From: Longitalea luteola
GTDB taxonomy: Bacteria > Bacteroidota > Bacteroidia > Chitinophagales > Chitinophagaceae
Direction: 5' to 3'
DNA length: 64,000 nt
NCBI RefSeq assembly: GCF_017356035.1
Contig: NZ_JAFIQX010000011.1
Coordinates: 186,001 to 250,000 of the forward strand
The position numbers and the translations under genes are program-made. The notes beneath the pieces are model-generated. The model did not search any database, was not told the origin of the DNA, and saw only the letters and a program-made list of their open reading frames with translations. Below are positions 35,541 to 42,061 of this stretch, one piece after another; the first letter of the stretch is position 1; each line of letters begins with the position of its first letter.

Positions 35541-36038
35541 TTATGTACTCTTGTTGCCAATTGTTGTGTATTCCTGATTACCAAAAACTCTGTAGTTGTA
35601 ATTACCGATTACAACATTTTTCAATAGGCACTCATACTTATGTTTAACCCAACTCATAAATTCTAAATCATAGGTCTTGCCAGTGTGCCACTTTAATCGA
35701 TCCAATTGTGCCAAATACATTTCATTCCCTCTTATACCCCAACAAAATTTTACCATTCTATCCAGCATTTTGCATAAGTAGAAGTAATGAGTATGGCCAA
35801 TTTCTTGTTCTAATTTTTTGGCGACATCTGTCAAAGCGAAAGCTCTTAATGCTGATGAACAAGCAAACGGATAATACTCAATACAATCTTTAAATGCATC
35901 TTCTCCAAATAAATAATAGACTTCAGTTGCGATTTCTTCCTCAAATTCCAGTCCTATACTTTTTTCATTCAAATACTGCACTATGAGGTTTAATATTTCT
36001 CTATTTAAAATTTTTTGGGCATTTTTATTATCGTCCAT
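35541..36038 (-). CDS. Unrecognised protein with 3' end altered by IS21 element B
   Basis: A 165-residue, mostly helical acidic protein from the ATG at 36038 (MDDNKNAQKILNREIL), with LEFEEEIATEVYYLFGEDAF and MLDRMVKFCWGIRGNEMYL. I do not recognise it. After ...ECLLKNV the frame enters the IS end and picks up about 22 residues coded by terminal repeats. Removing the IS and one ACATT copy gives an ending ...KNVREDALHKSKSV and a stop at 32922. The original protein was therefore about the same length and probably still works. Confidence 0.6.
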   Translation of the reverse strand: MDDNKNAQKILNREILNLIVQYLNEKSIGLEFEEEIATEVYYLFGEDAFKDCIEYYPFACSSALRAFALTDVAKKLEQEIGHTHYFYLCKMLDRMVKFCWGIRGNEMYLAQLDRLKWHTGKTYDLEFMSWVKHKYECLLKNVVIGNYNYRVFGNQEYTTIGNKST

Positions 36039-36132
36039 AATAATTGTTTTGAGTGGTTGAATAAATACCACCAGTGGAAACTGGTGAGCTAAGTTCAAAA
36101 AAGCTGCGTTGATTAAAACACGGCCACACTTT

Positions 36133-36798
36133 TCATTGATGCTTCGTTATTGAAGCAATTACCTTAAATATGCCCGCTATCTGCTGCCAGTTTCTTTCAA
36201 TGGGTGGATACCTAATTTGATCAGCATTATCCGAAATCAGCTTTATACTGTTTTCATCTTCGCCTACATATACCCTCCGTACAAGGCCATGATAATTATA
36301 ATCGATAATGTAATAATATTTTCCAGGCTCGATAATTCTATTATCGTACAAACGAGAAACTGCAATTCGGCATCCGTTTCGAAATGTCGGCTCCATGCTT
36401 TCACCGGTTACTTCAACCACACCTTCAACCGCTCCCAGGAATGGAGCTGTTATACGGTCTACAATAAGCTCAGGTTCATTATTATGCACGGTTACTGTTC
36501 CGGCTGCCGCCTTACCATCGGTTTGTGGAACAGCCAGTTTATCGCGGCTGAAAGGAAGACGCATGGTAGCAGGCTTTTGGTCTTCCATATCCAACCGGTT
36601 AATCTCCAGTTGATGTTCCATTTTATCGAGGTACGCCTTCAGTTTAAAATAATCATTGAGGTTGCTGGGCCTGGTGCCCTTCTCCCATTTGTATAAAGTT
36701 TCCTTTGCAAGTCCGGTAGCGGCAGCAATGGCAGGCATTTTAATATTTGATCTTTGTCTGAATGCCTTAAGTCTGTGTCCGATTTGATAGTCCATCAT
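36133..36798 (-). CDS. LexA/CI-like regulator: XRE helix-turn-helix plus S24 peptidase-like domain
   Basis: The 221-residue protein opens with a helix-turn-helix (RLKAFRQRSNIKMPAIAAATGLAKETLYKWEKG) and ends with an S24/LexA-like fold. The Ser appears in TGESMEPTFRNGCRIAVSRL and the RRVYVGEDENSIKLISDN strand follows. The Ser of the S24 dyad is present. The ATG at 36798 overlaps the stop of the preceding gene (ATGA), so the two are coupled. It probably represses its own operon and may respond to DNA damage like phage CI proteins; that is inference. Confidence 0.82.
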   Translation of the reverse strand: MMDYQIGHRLKAFRQRSNIKMPAIAAATGLAKETLYKWEKGTRPSNLNDYFKLKAYLDKMEHQLEINRLDMEDQKPATMRLPFSRDKLAVPQTDGKAAAGTVTVHNNEPELIVDRITAPFLGAVEGVVEVTGESMEPTFRNGCRIAVSRLYDNRIIEPGKYYYIIDYNYHGLVRRVYVGEDENSIKLISDNADQIRYPPIERNWQQIAGIFKVIASITKHQ

Positions 36799-37688
36799 GA
36801 TATTGGTTCGGTCATTTTGGAATCATACCATAATGTATTATCATATTTTTTAAGCAAGCAGTCGGCACATTCGATGAGACACAAAGTAGTCCTATAAATG
36901 TTTAGGACTTGAACCTCTTTAAAATTATCTGGCCACGGGTGAACGAAGGCAATCCCGGCATCTAGCATATCTTCCAGCTCCCTTTTAATATACTTCATAG
37001 GGTAAGATCCAAAAAATTCAGTAACTACATTTTTAGGATGGCCAATCTGTTCTTTAGTTAGTAAGGTGGTTTTGTTTCTAATTTTAAATTTATTCTTAAC
37101 ATTATCGTCTGTAAGATTATAAATGAATATTACTGCCATTATTTCAATGAATAAAATTAGGTCTTCATAAAACTGCATGAATTGGCAACGATGATCACTA
37201 TTATTATATACACTGAATTCTGCAGATAAACTAACAAACTTCCAATTGTTAAGTTTTTCTATAAGTGATTGCGCCGTGTTATTTTTGAAGATTTTAGATA
37301 TGACATACATAGAATCACTATGCGCACTTTCATATATTGAAGCAGGCTTACCTAACAAAACATCTTCCTCTGGTTCTTCATCAATTTCTTCATCATCCAA
37401 CACGGGTGATTCAACAGGCTGTGCGTTTTGCTCTTTTTTATGATTATTCAAGATCACCGAACACGCCTCAATTAATTTGGATACAAATTCATATGTTCCC
37501 AAGTGATTATAAGCATCTGTTGCTTTGTAATTCATAGCGTCTCGATACATATTCAGTAAGTCGGTTCGAATGTCTGTCAAATGGTACTGTTTAAAAAAAT
37601 CCTGAAGTACAGCAAAAGGATTCTCAATTTCACCGATTGACAATAGAAATGGCTGCTTGTGATAGGTGGGGAAATCTTTTGAGCTCAT
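36795..37688 (-). CDS. Unrecognised protein, first gene of the IS-split operon
   Basis: A 297-residue protein with no signal peptide. Residues about 95-115 form a highly acidic linker (LDDEEIDEEPEEDVLLG) between two helical parts, and a hydrophobic stretch (LILFIEIMAVIFIYNL) lies near residue 195. I do not recognise a family. It is coupled by a 4-bp overlap to the CI-like regulator downstream and is transcribed away from the XRE gene at 38124, sharing an intergenic region with strong repeats. The role may be an accessory or defence function of the cassette. Confidence 0.55.
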   Translation of the reverse strand: MSSKDFPTYHKQPFLLSIGEIENPFAVLQDFFKQYHLTDIRTDLLNMYRDAMNYKATDAYNHLGTYEFVSKLIEACSVILNNHKKEQNAQPVESPVLDDEEIDEEPEEDVLLGKPASIYESAHSDSMYVISKIFKNNTAQSLIEKLNNWKFVSLSAEFSVYNNSDHRCQFMQFYEDLILFIEIMAVIFIYNLTDDNVKNKFKIRNKTTLLTKEQIGHPKNVVTEFFGSYPMKYIKRELEDMLDAGIAFVHPWPDNFKEVQVLNIYRTTLCLIECADCLLKKYDNTLWYDSKMTEPIS

Positions 37689-37786
37689 AAAACATGATTT
37701 GAGGTGGGAAAAATGAAGTTCTATGAGACTATCCCTAAAAAAAAATGGCGCGGGTTAGTCCTTATGGTCTGAAGGCTTCGACACCT

Positions 37787-37845
37787 GATCCCAATAAAGA
37801 CGCCCACGCCGTAACGTGAGCGTTTCTCTTTATTACTCTGGGATC
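37787..37845. repeat. 59-nt imperfect hairpin
   Basis: GATCCCA and TGGGATC at the ends, AATAAAGA/TCTTTATT inside, and GCnnACG/CGTnnGC near the loop pair in order. It sits about 100 bp upstream of the minus-strand operon start at 37688. It could be a leader RNA structure or the end of a mobile element. Confidence 0.5.
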
Positions 37846-37988
37846 ATTGAATAACACAGACACAAAGTGCCTATGGTCGAAGAATTCAGGACCAGAAATA
37901 AAGCGAACGCTTAAATCCTTTTATGTGTTCGCAAAACTATTAAATCCTTATTTAACTATCGTCGAAATACATTTTTTTAGTCATAGTT

Positions 37989-38046
37989 TATACCTCTAAT
38001 GTACAAATTATACTTTAAAAGTAGATAAATATACTTAAAAAGTATA
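37989..38046. promoter_or_regulatory. Tandem palindromic operators between divergent regulators
   Basis: TATACTTTAAAAGTAGA (38009-38025) and TATACTTAAAAAGTATA (38030-38046) are near-perfect 17-bp dyads whose centres are 21 bp apart. A weaker copy, TATACCTCTAATGTACA, lies at 37989-38005 at the same spacing. Two helical turns between sites allow cooperative binding on one DNA face. The neighbouring XRE proteins (38124 or 36133) are the obvious candidates. Confidence 0.65.
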
Positions 38047-38123
38047 ACTCATTCTTTATTAATCACTTACCTCATTTTCGAACAGGAAGTATATATATTT
38101 GAGCCTTTAAGTAGAAGGTAAGA

Positions 38124-38336
38124 ATGGAAAAAGTGGAATTAAATAGACTAAAAATTGTATTGGCAGAAAAGAAGCGCACTAACAGATGGCTTGCCGATCA
38201 ATTAGGCTATAATGAAAATACAGTTTCCAGGTGGTCGCAAAATTATCAGCAGCCTGCCTTGGAAACACTCTATCAAGTATCTCTGCTTTTAGACTGTGAC
38301 CTAAAGGATCTTATAGCGTCTACCCGGACCAAGTGA
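38124..38336 (+). CDS. Small XRE-family (Cro/CI-like) regulator
   Basis: The 70 residues are essentially one helix-turn-helix domain: LKIVLAEKKRTNRWLADQLG, NENTVSRWSQNYQQPALETL and LLDCDLKDLI. Such single-domain proteins act as Cro-like repressors. Three 17-bp dyads lie 78-135 bp upstream of its start, in the space shared with the divergent minus-strand operon. It likely controls one or both. Confidence 0.88.
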   Translation: MEKVELNRLKIVLAEKKRTNRWLADQLGYNENTVSRWSQNYQQPALETLYQVSLLLDCDLKDLIASTRTK

Positions 38337-38402
38337 ATAATCTTGAATGAAATCAAAGAAAAAAAGTAATTACTGCGACCTTTGTAGCAATGTCAAACAG
38401 GC

Positions 38403-38667
38403 ATAGAAATAATATTAAATTGGAAGAATCCAAAATAGGCCCTATATCCTGTTTTAATAGCGTAATAACATAATCCTGCTGTGAGCATTGTTTTTCCGAT
38501 TCCATTAGGTCCCTTGATAACCAGGCTAAAGTTCTGATCAAGCCCGGGTTAATTCTTTAAGCTGTTCAAGGCGATTGACAGGTATGCCTTCCACGGCAGT
38601 GCAGTCATAATGCTTTAGGTCATAGTTAACCGGCAGTTGCTCTCCAGATTCTGTTTTTGATGTTCAT
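38403..38667 (-). pseudogene. Decayed istB fragment (third IS21-type insertion)
   Basis: Read from the ATG at 38667 leftwards with frame changes, the sequence gives LPVNYDLKHYD, RLEQLKELT, LDQNFSLVIKGPNGIGKT and LTAGLCYYAIKTGYRAYF. These align in order with LPKHCDLSTYD, KLHQLQELH, MDQIFNIICMGPSGTGKT and LSGGLCFEAIKKGYKAYF of the intact IstB at 33086-33835. The frame is broken and both ends are missing. TTTTTGCCAAAAGG at about 38705 may be a leftover terminal repeat. Confidence 0.8.
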
Positions 38668-38808
38668 TTGTTTTGTATTGTTTGATTAAAAAAATAGAGA
38701 TATCTCACTTTTTGCCAAAAGGGCGAAAAAAGCGTGCAAAGTATGACCAATGACCAACTTTGGGCAAAACATGAATCGATAGTTCTTTGCCAGTTTTAAG
38801 CAGTAATG

Positions 38809-38917
38809 TAACTTTAATGTATATCTGTCAGGGACTCCCAGCAATTTTTCAAGAAGGTTTATGAAGATTTGGAAAATAACTCCTAAAGAATGGCAGAAGC
38901 AAAATGGAATTGCATAA
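38809..38917 (+). pseudogene. Remnant of an AraC-type DNA-binding domain
   Basis: The plus strand encodes NFNVYLSGTPSNFSRRFMKI followed by WKITPKEWQKQNGIA and a stop, the last helix and tail of an AraC/XylS domain (compare ITPKEWQ with VTPTEWQ in the gene at 39693). Stop codons lie immediately upstream and no start is present. Confidence 0.7.
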
Positions 38918-38983
38918 CCCAACCTTATGGGCACTATCTAACGGTTAACATAAACCGTGTATTTTAATAAAATAGTGCGCAAA

Positions 38984-39011
38984 TGAATATCTTTTGTGCT
39001 GAATTGAATAT
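38984..39011. repeat. 21-bp-spaced direct repeats after the AraC remnant
   Basis: TGAATAT occurs at 38984 and 39005, 21 bp apart. The same 21-bp spacing recurs after both intact AraC genes. The motif TAACTTGCTTACAGAATGAA follows at 39022. Confidence 0.5.
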
Positions 39012-39021
39012 TTTATGATTG

Positions 39022-39050
39022 TAACTTGCTTACAGAATGAATGAAGCGAA
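39022..39050. repeat. Copy 1 of the TAACTTGC-TACAGAATGAATGA motif
   Basis: TAACTTGC, one variable base, then TACAGAATGAATGA. It returns almost exactly at 41023-41045 and in weaker form at 40134-40156. Each copy follows the 21-bp direct repeats. Confidence 0.6.
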
Positions 39051-39140
39051 CTTTCCTGAAATCAAGAATTATTACTTATTTAAATGACCAATATGAAAAC
39101 TCAACATAACTAATTAACTCAATAGAAATGCTTTTACTTT

Positions 39141-39482
39141 ATGCAAGTTATCCAATACGATAAATATGAATTGCAATACATCTTAGATGCACTTAAGTCA
39201 TTAGATCTTCCAAAATGTAAGTTAATTGCGAATTGGCTTTCTGAATATATCAAGATGCAAGAGATCGATTATTATGAGATATCTCATAAGAGCATTCAAG
39301 AGTTAAATTTATCACCCCGTGCAGAAAAAGTGCTTAAGAATAATAATATACACACCATTGGATCATTAATAAATCGAGCATCTAATTGGGATAACATTAG
39401 AATATTAAAAGGAGCAGGAAAGGTAGTAGTTAATGAATTAGCTCAAAAAATTAAAGAAATTCAAAAAGGATTAGTTAAATGA
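39141..39482 (+). CDS. Orphan RNA polymerase alpha C-terminal-domain-like protein
   Basis: Of 113 residues, about 48-108 match the alpha-CTD/helix-hairpin-helix pattern: SIQELNLSPRAEKVLKNNNI, HTIGSLINRAS, then ILKGAGKVVVNELAQKIKEI. In RNA polymerase this domain contacts UP elements and activators. There is no N-terminal dimerisation domain, so it cannot be a complete alpha subunit. The first 45 residues are helical and unrecognised. Encoded among stand-alone AraC domains, it may recruit or block polymerase at local promoters, which is inference. Confidence 0.75.
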   Translation: MQVIQYDKYELQYILDALKSLDLPKCKLIANWLSEYIKMQEIDYYEISHKSIQELNLSPRAEKVLKNNNIHTIGSLINRASNWDNIRILKGAGKVVVNELAQKIKEIQKGLVK

Positions 39483-39692
39483 TTTGAAGCAGATCAGTCA
39501 GCACAACCAAATTCAATGTGATATAGTTACCTCCCAATTCAAAGGCAAACAAGAACACCTCACAGTTCTGTCCCGTTGATTACTATTTAACCGTTAAATA
39601 TCCAAGCCCTACCAGTAACGATAAACCTTACTTAATTTATCAGAATTACTATTTGTATTGTAAAATTGATTTAATAAGTAAAATCTTATCCC

Positions 39693-40061
39693 ATGCTTAA
39701 TAATGAATTCAAACGCTGTTCAGTGAATGTATTGTTATCAGTAGAATCAATTAAAAAACACATTGACGACGATCCATTTCAATTCAAAACCACAGCCGAT
39801 TTGATCAGGCATGTAAGTAAAGCACATCGTAATTCGGTCGAAAAGGTATTTAAAGAAGTATATGGAACGGGTGTTAAAGAATACCAGGTAAAGAAACGAT
39901 TGGAAGCTTCCAAGACATTTCTCCGTGAGGGAATGGAAAAAGATAAAATAGCATCCAAATGCTTTTATAGCAGTCAAACAGCTTATTGCCGAGCTTTTAA
40001 AAGTGAGTTTAATGTCACTCCTACTGAATGGCAAGTAAAAGAATTTTTAACGAAGCAGTAA
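39693..40061 (+). CDS. Stand-alone AraC-type DNA-binding protein
   Basis: The 122 residues cover the two helix-turn-helix units of an AraC/XylS domain. The second is clear: MEKDKIASKCFYSSQTAYCR followed by AFKSEFNVTPTEWQ. The N-terminal 50 residues hold an extra helix-turn-helix-like segment (TTADLIRHVSKAHRNSVEKVF). No ligand-binding or receiver domain exists. Three direct repeats spaced 21 bp lie directly after the stop codon, as expected for AraC-type binding sites. Confidence 0.8.
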   Translation: MLNNEFKRCSVNVLLSVESIKKHIDDDPFQFKTTADLIRHVSKAHRNSVEKVFKEVYGTGVKEYQVKKRLEASKTFLREGMEKDKIASKCFYSSQTAYCRAFKSEFNVTPTEWQVKEFLTKQ

Positions 40062-40068
40062 ACTCCTT

Positions 40069-40122
40069 GCAAAAATGTAACTGCTTTTTGCAAAAATGTA
40101 ATATAGTGGGGCAAAAATGTAA
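40069..40122. promoter_or_regulatory. Three GCAAAAATGTAA direct repeats, 21-bp period
   Basis: The 12-mer GCAAAAATGTAA is exact at 40069, 40090 and 40111, so spacing is 21 bp twice. They begin 8 bp after the AraC gene at 39693. AraC-family activators classically bind direct half-sites 21 bp apart, which makes this a probable operator for one of the AraC proteins. Confidence 0.75.
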
Positions 40123-40132
40123 ATCTGTAAAT

Positions 40133-40190
40133 GTAACTTACACATAGAAATAATGCTCCGGATTGATTGCCACCGGAAGAAATAATAAGA
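40133..40190. repeat. Intergenic repeat block, copy 2
   Basis: The block runs from TAACTTACACATAG through GCTCCGG to ATTGCCACCGGAAGAA (40166-40181). It aligns along about 60 bp with the block at 41022-41084. A third, partial copy, ATTGCTACCGGAAGAA, is at 40370-40385. Position downstream of 21-bp repeats suggests a conserved promoter-leader unit. Confidence 0.65.
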
Positions 40191-40355
40191 TCAAACAAAG
40201 GCCATTTGTAGCTCAATGCTTCTCAAAACACCACTGGCAATTAACTTTCCGCGCAACAGGTAATAGAAGGATGCAGCCTACATTTCATTAAATGGGAATG
40301 ATCGGGTATACTTTCTAGTGGGTGAATCGAATGATAAATTAATAAACGAAGGATT

Positions 40356-40400
40356 GGTACTCTGATTCGATTGCTACCGGAAGAAGGAAAGAAAATAAAT
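40356..40400. repeat. Intergenic repeat block, partial copy 3
   Basis: TCTGATTCGATTGC is followed by TACCGGAAGAAGGAAAG, matching the last half of the blocks at 40133 and 41022. It lies 64 bp upstream of the AraC-like gene at 40464. Confidence 0.55.
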
Positions 40401-40463
40401 TCTGCGAATGTATTTTGCTTGAGAATTTTATAAAACCTTATTGTACACACAACCTTACCTACC

Positions 40464-40961
40464 ATGCTCAATCAAAGTCAATACAGCCAGAGAGAGCTGA
40501 GAGCACTTGCAAAAGCCATCGAATATATCAATCAGCATCCGCCGGAATGGAAGAGTCCCGGTGCCACTAATGAAAATCATTTTAGCCGCAAAACGCTGAA
40601 AGCATTCGACAAAGCCATTCAATATATAAATAAACACCCGCTTGAATGGACAAGTCCGGACGAGCTTTCTCGTTATAGTGGGATTAATCAATCAACATTG
40701 CAGGCGATTTTCCTGTACAAAACCGGAAGAACAATAAGTGAATACTGTGAGATAATCCGGATAACAATCTCCTGTATTTTGCTTACCGATGATACATTGA
40801 GCACAAAAGAAATAGCCGCACTGTGCGGATACAGCAGCCAAAGTAGTTTCAATAAGGCTTTCAAAAGAGTGAAGGGCGTTTCGCCTGGTAAATGGGGGAT
40901 AGTAGATGGAGATCAACCCGGGAAAATAAAAGTTAACTTATCGGACAAAGAAACTTATTAA
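40464..40961 (+). CDS. AraC-type DNA-binding protein with an internal N-terminal duplication
   Basis: Residues about 65-152 form an AraC/XylS domain: SPDELSRYSGINQSTLQAIF, STKEIAALCGYSSQSSFNKA and FKRVKGVSPGKWG. Before it, a unit of about 22 residues occurs twice: LRALAKAIEYINQHPPEWKS (from residue 13) and LKAFDKAIQYINKHPLEWTS (from residue 45). The first copy lost the helix-turn-helix that should follow. No ligand domain is present. Direct repeats of 21-bp period overlap its 3' end. Confidence 0.8.
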   Translation: MLNQSQYSQRELRALAKAIEYINQHPPEWKSPGATNENHFSRKTLKAFDKAIQYINKHPLEWTSPDELSRYSGINQSTLQAIFLYKTGRTISEYCEIIRITISCILLTDDTLSTKEIAALCGYSSQSSFNKAFKRVKGVSPGKWGIVDGDQPGKIKVNLSDKETY

Positions 40962-40991
40962 TCGGACAAAAATGTTAAGCAATTTGACAAA
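40941..40991. promoter_or_regulatory. Three GGACAAA-type direct repeats, 21-bp period
   Basis: TCGGACAAA occurs at 40941 and 40962, and TTTGACAAA at 40983, each 21 bp from the next. The second continues as ACAAAAATGTTAA, close to the GCAAAAATGTAA motif at 40069. TAAATTTG at about 40994-41002 fits a Bacteroidota minus-7 element just downstream. Confidence 0.7.
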
Positions 40992-41021
40992 CAATAAATT
41001 TGCATTCCCGTTATCTTCATC

Positions 41022-41084
41022 CTAACTTGCATACAGAATGAATGAGGCTCCGGTTATTGCCACCGGAAGAAAATAGTAAGACGG
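41022..41084. repeat. Intergenic repeat block, copy 4 (best preserved)
   Basis: TAACTTGCATACAGAATGAA at 41023, GGCTCCGG, then ATTGCCACCGGAAGAA at 41056-41071. It joins both conserved motifs of the family in one block. The following stretch to 41549 has no gene; it contains a TTACCAT/ATGGTAA dyad (41167-41193) and a TTCCGC/GCGGAA hairpin near 41345. Confidence 0.65.
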
Positions 41085-41549
41085 TTAAGGCCAAAATTCA
41101 AAGTGCTTCTACGAAGGCAATACAGTGTTTCGCAACCATTTTTATTAGCTGTGACTCATTAGTGATTACCATAATATTAGAATCACCATGGTAAACCATA
41201 ATTATAAATCCTACCGAAAGGTAGCATTAAAAATTCTATCCTAACTGGATAAGGTTTCGGCCGGTACGCCGCGTCTTTCCAGATGCAGCTAATACGGCGC
41301 CCCTCACCTGTAAATCATTTTTGATATTGAAACAATTCCTACACCATTCCGCCGAATAGCGGAACAAAGGTGCTGGCATATAACCCGGTTCAAAGTCCGG
41401 TGAGGCAATTTATTGACTTTAACGAGGGACCATTGTTGCTGTTTTCCAAATTGTCAAGCTATAATGGCAGGATGTCGCCCCATCCATCGCCGGCTTTGTT
41501 TCCGGGTAGTTCAACCATATAACCATTAAACATTATCAACCTAATAACA

Positions 41550-42044
41550 ATGGAAGGCCCTGCAATTCAAAATCGAAGAATATTCTCCTTTGCGTGGTTA
41601 TCGAAAGCAACGATCGTTGAAATTACTTCAGTACTGTTTATTATTTTATTCTTATACACCGGCATCAGCAAACTGATGGAGTATTCAGTTTTTAAAGAAC
41701 AAATAGCCGATTCACCTATATTAAAACCTATGGCCCCTTTTATTGCCTGGGCATTACCTCTGACCGAGTTCCTAGTTTCCTTATTATTAATAATACCGCG
41801 CTGGCGGCTGAAGGGATTATATGCTTCCCTGTCGCTGATGATCGCATTCACGATATACATTATTGCGATTATGACCTTCAATAAAGAGCTGCCCTGCAGC
41901 TGCGGAGGCATCATCTCTTTGCTTTCCTGGGAAGGCCACCTGGTATTCAACAGCGCATTTATTCTTCTGGCATTTATCGGCGTACGGTTAGAAAGACAGA
42001 ACCGGCGAGCTATCAAAGCCGATATGAACATACTCAATGCATAA
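41550..42044 (+). CDS. MauE/DoxX-like redox-associated membrane protein (copy 1)
   Basis: A 164-residue protein with four membrane helices: ITSVLFIILFLYTGISKLM, MAPFIAWALPLTEFLVSLLL, ASLSLMIAFTIYIIAIM and a last one near residues 130-150. Between helices 3 and 4 it has PCSCGG (C116, C118), the cysteine pair of MauE-type proteins. MauE is needed for disulfide maturation of methylamine dehydrogenase, and relatives are thought to pass electrons or disulfides across the membrane. It opens the plus-strand cluster and has a paralogue at 44609. Confidence 0.82.
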   Translation: MEGPAIQNRRIFSFAWLSKATIVEITSVLFIILFLYTGISKLMEYSVFKEQIADSPILKPMAPFIAWALPLTEFLVSLLLIIPRWRLKGLYASLSLMIAFTIYIIAIMTFNKELPCSCGGIISLLSWEGHLVFNSAFILLAFIGVRLERQNRRAIKADMNILNA

Positions 42045-42061
42045 CTGATAAAACGTAGCGT

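Larger units (their letters stand above)
32964..35613 (-). mobile_element. Complete IS21-family element B
   Basis: The ends match as TGTAGTCGGTAA... (from 32964) and TGTAATCGGTAA... (inverted, from 35613), both continuing to CAGAGTTTTTGG. The 5-bp ACATT flanks both sides (32959-32963 and 35614-35618). Internal terminal repeats of the GGCAACA/GGTAACA type recur at each end, including a long pair at 33038-33061 and 35493-35517. The 2650-bp element encodes istA and istB on the minus strand. It differs clearly in sequence from element A, so the two are separate arrivals. Confidence 0.9.

Noticed and set aside
38686-38934. Minus-strand frame of 82 codons
   Set aside because: The opposite strand carries a recognisable AraC C-terminal remnant, so this frame is a shadow.
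41375-41410. T-arm-like GGTTCAAAGTCC, suggesting a tRNA
   Set aside because: No acceptor stem, D-arm or anticodon arm can be placed around it; the resemblance is local.
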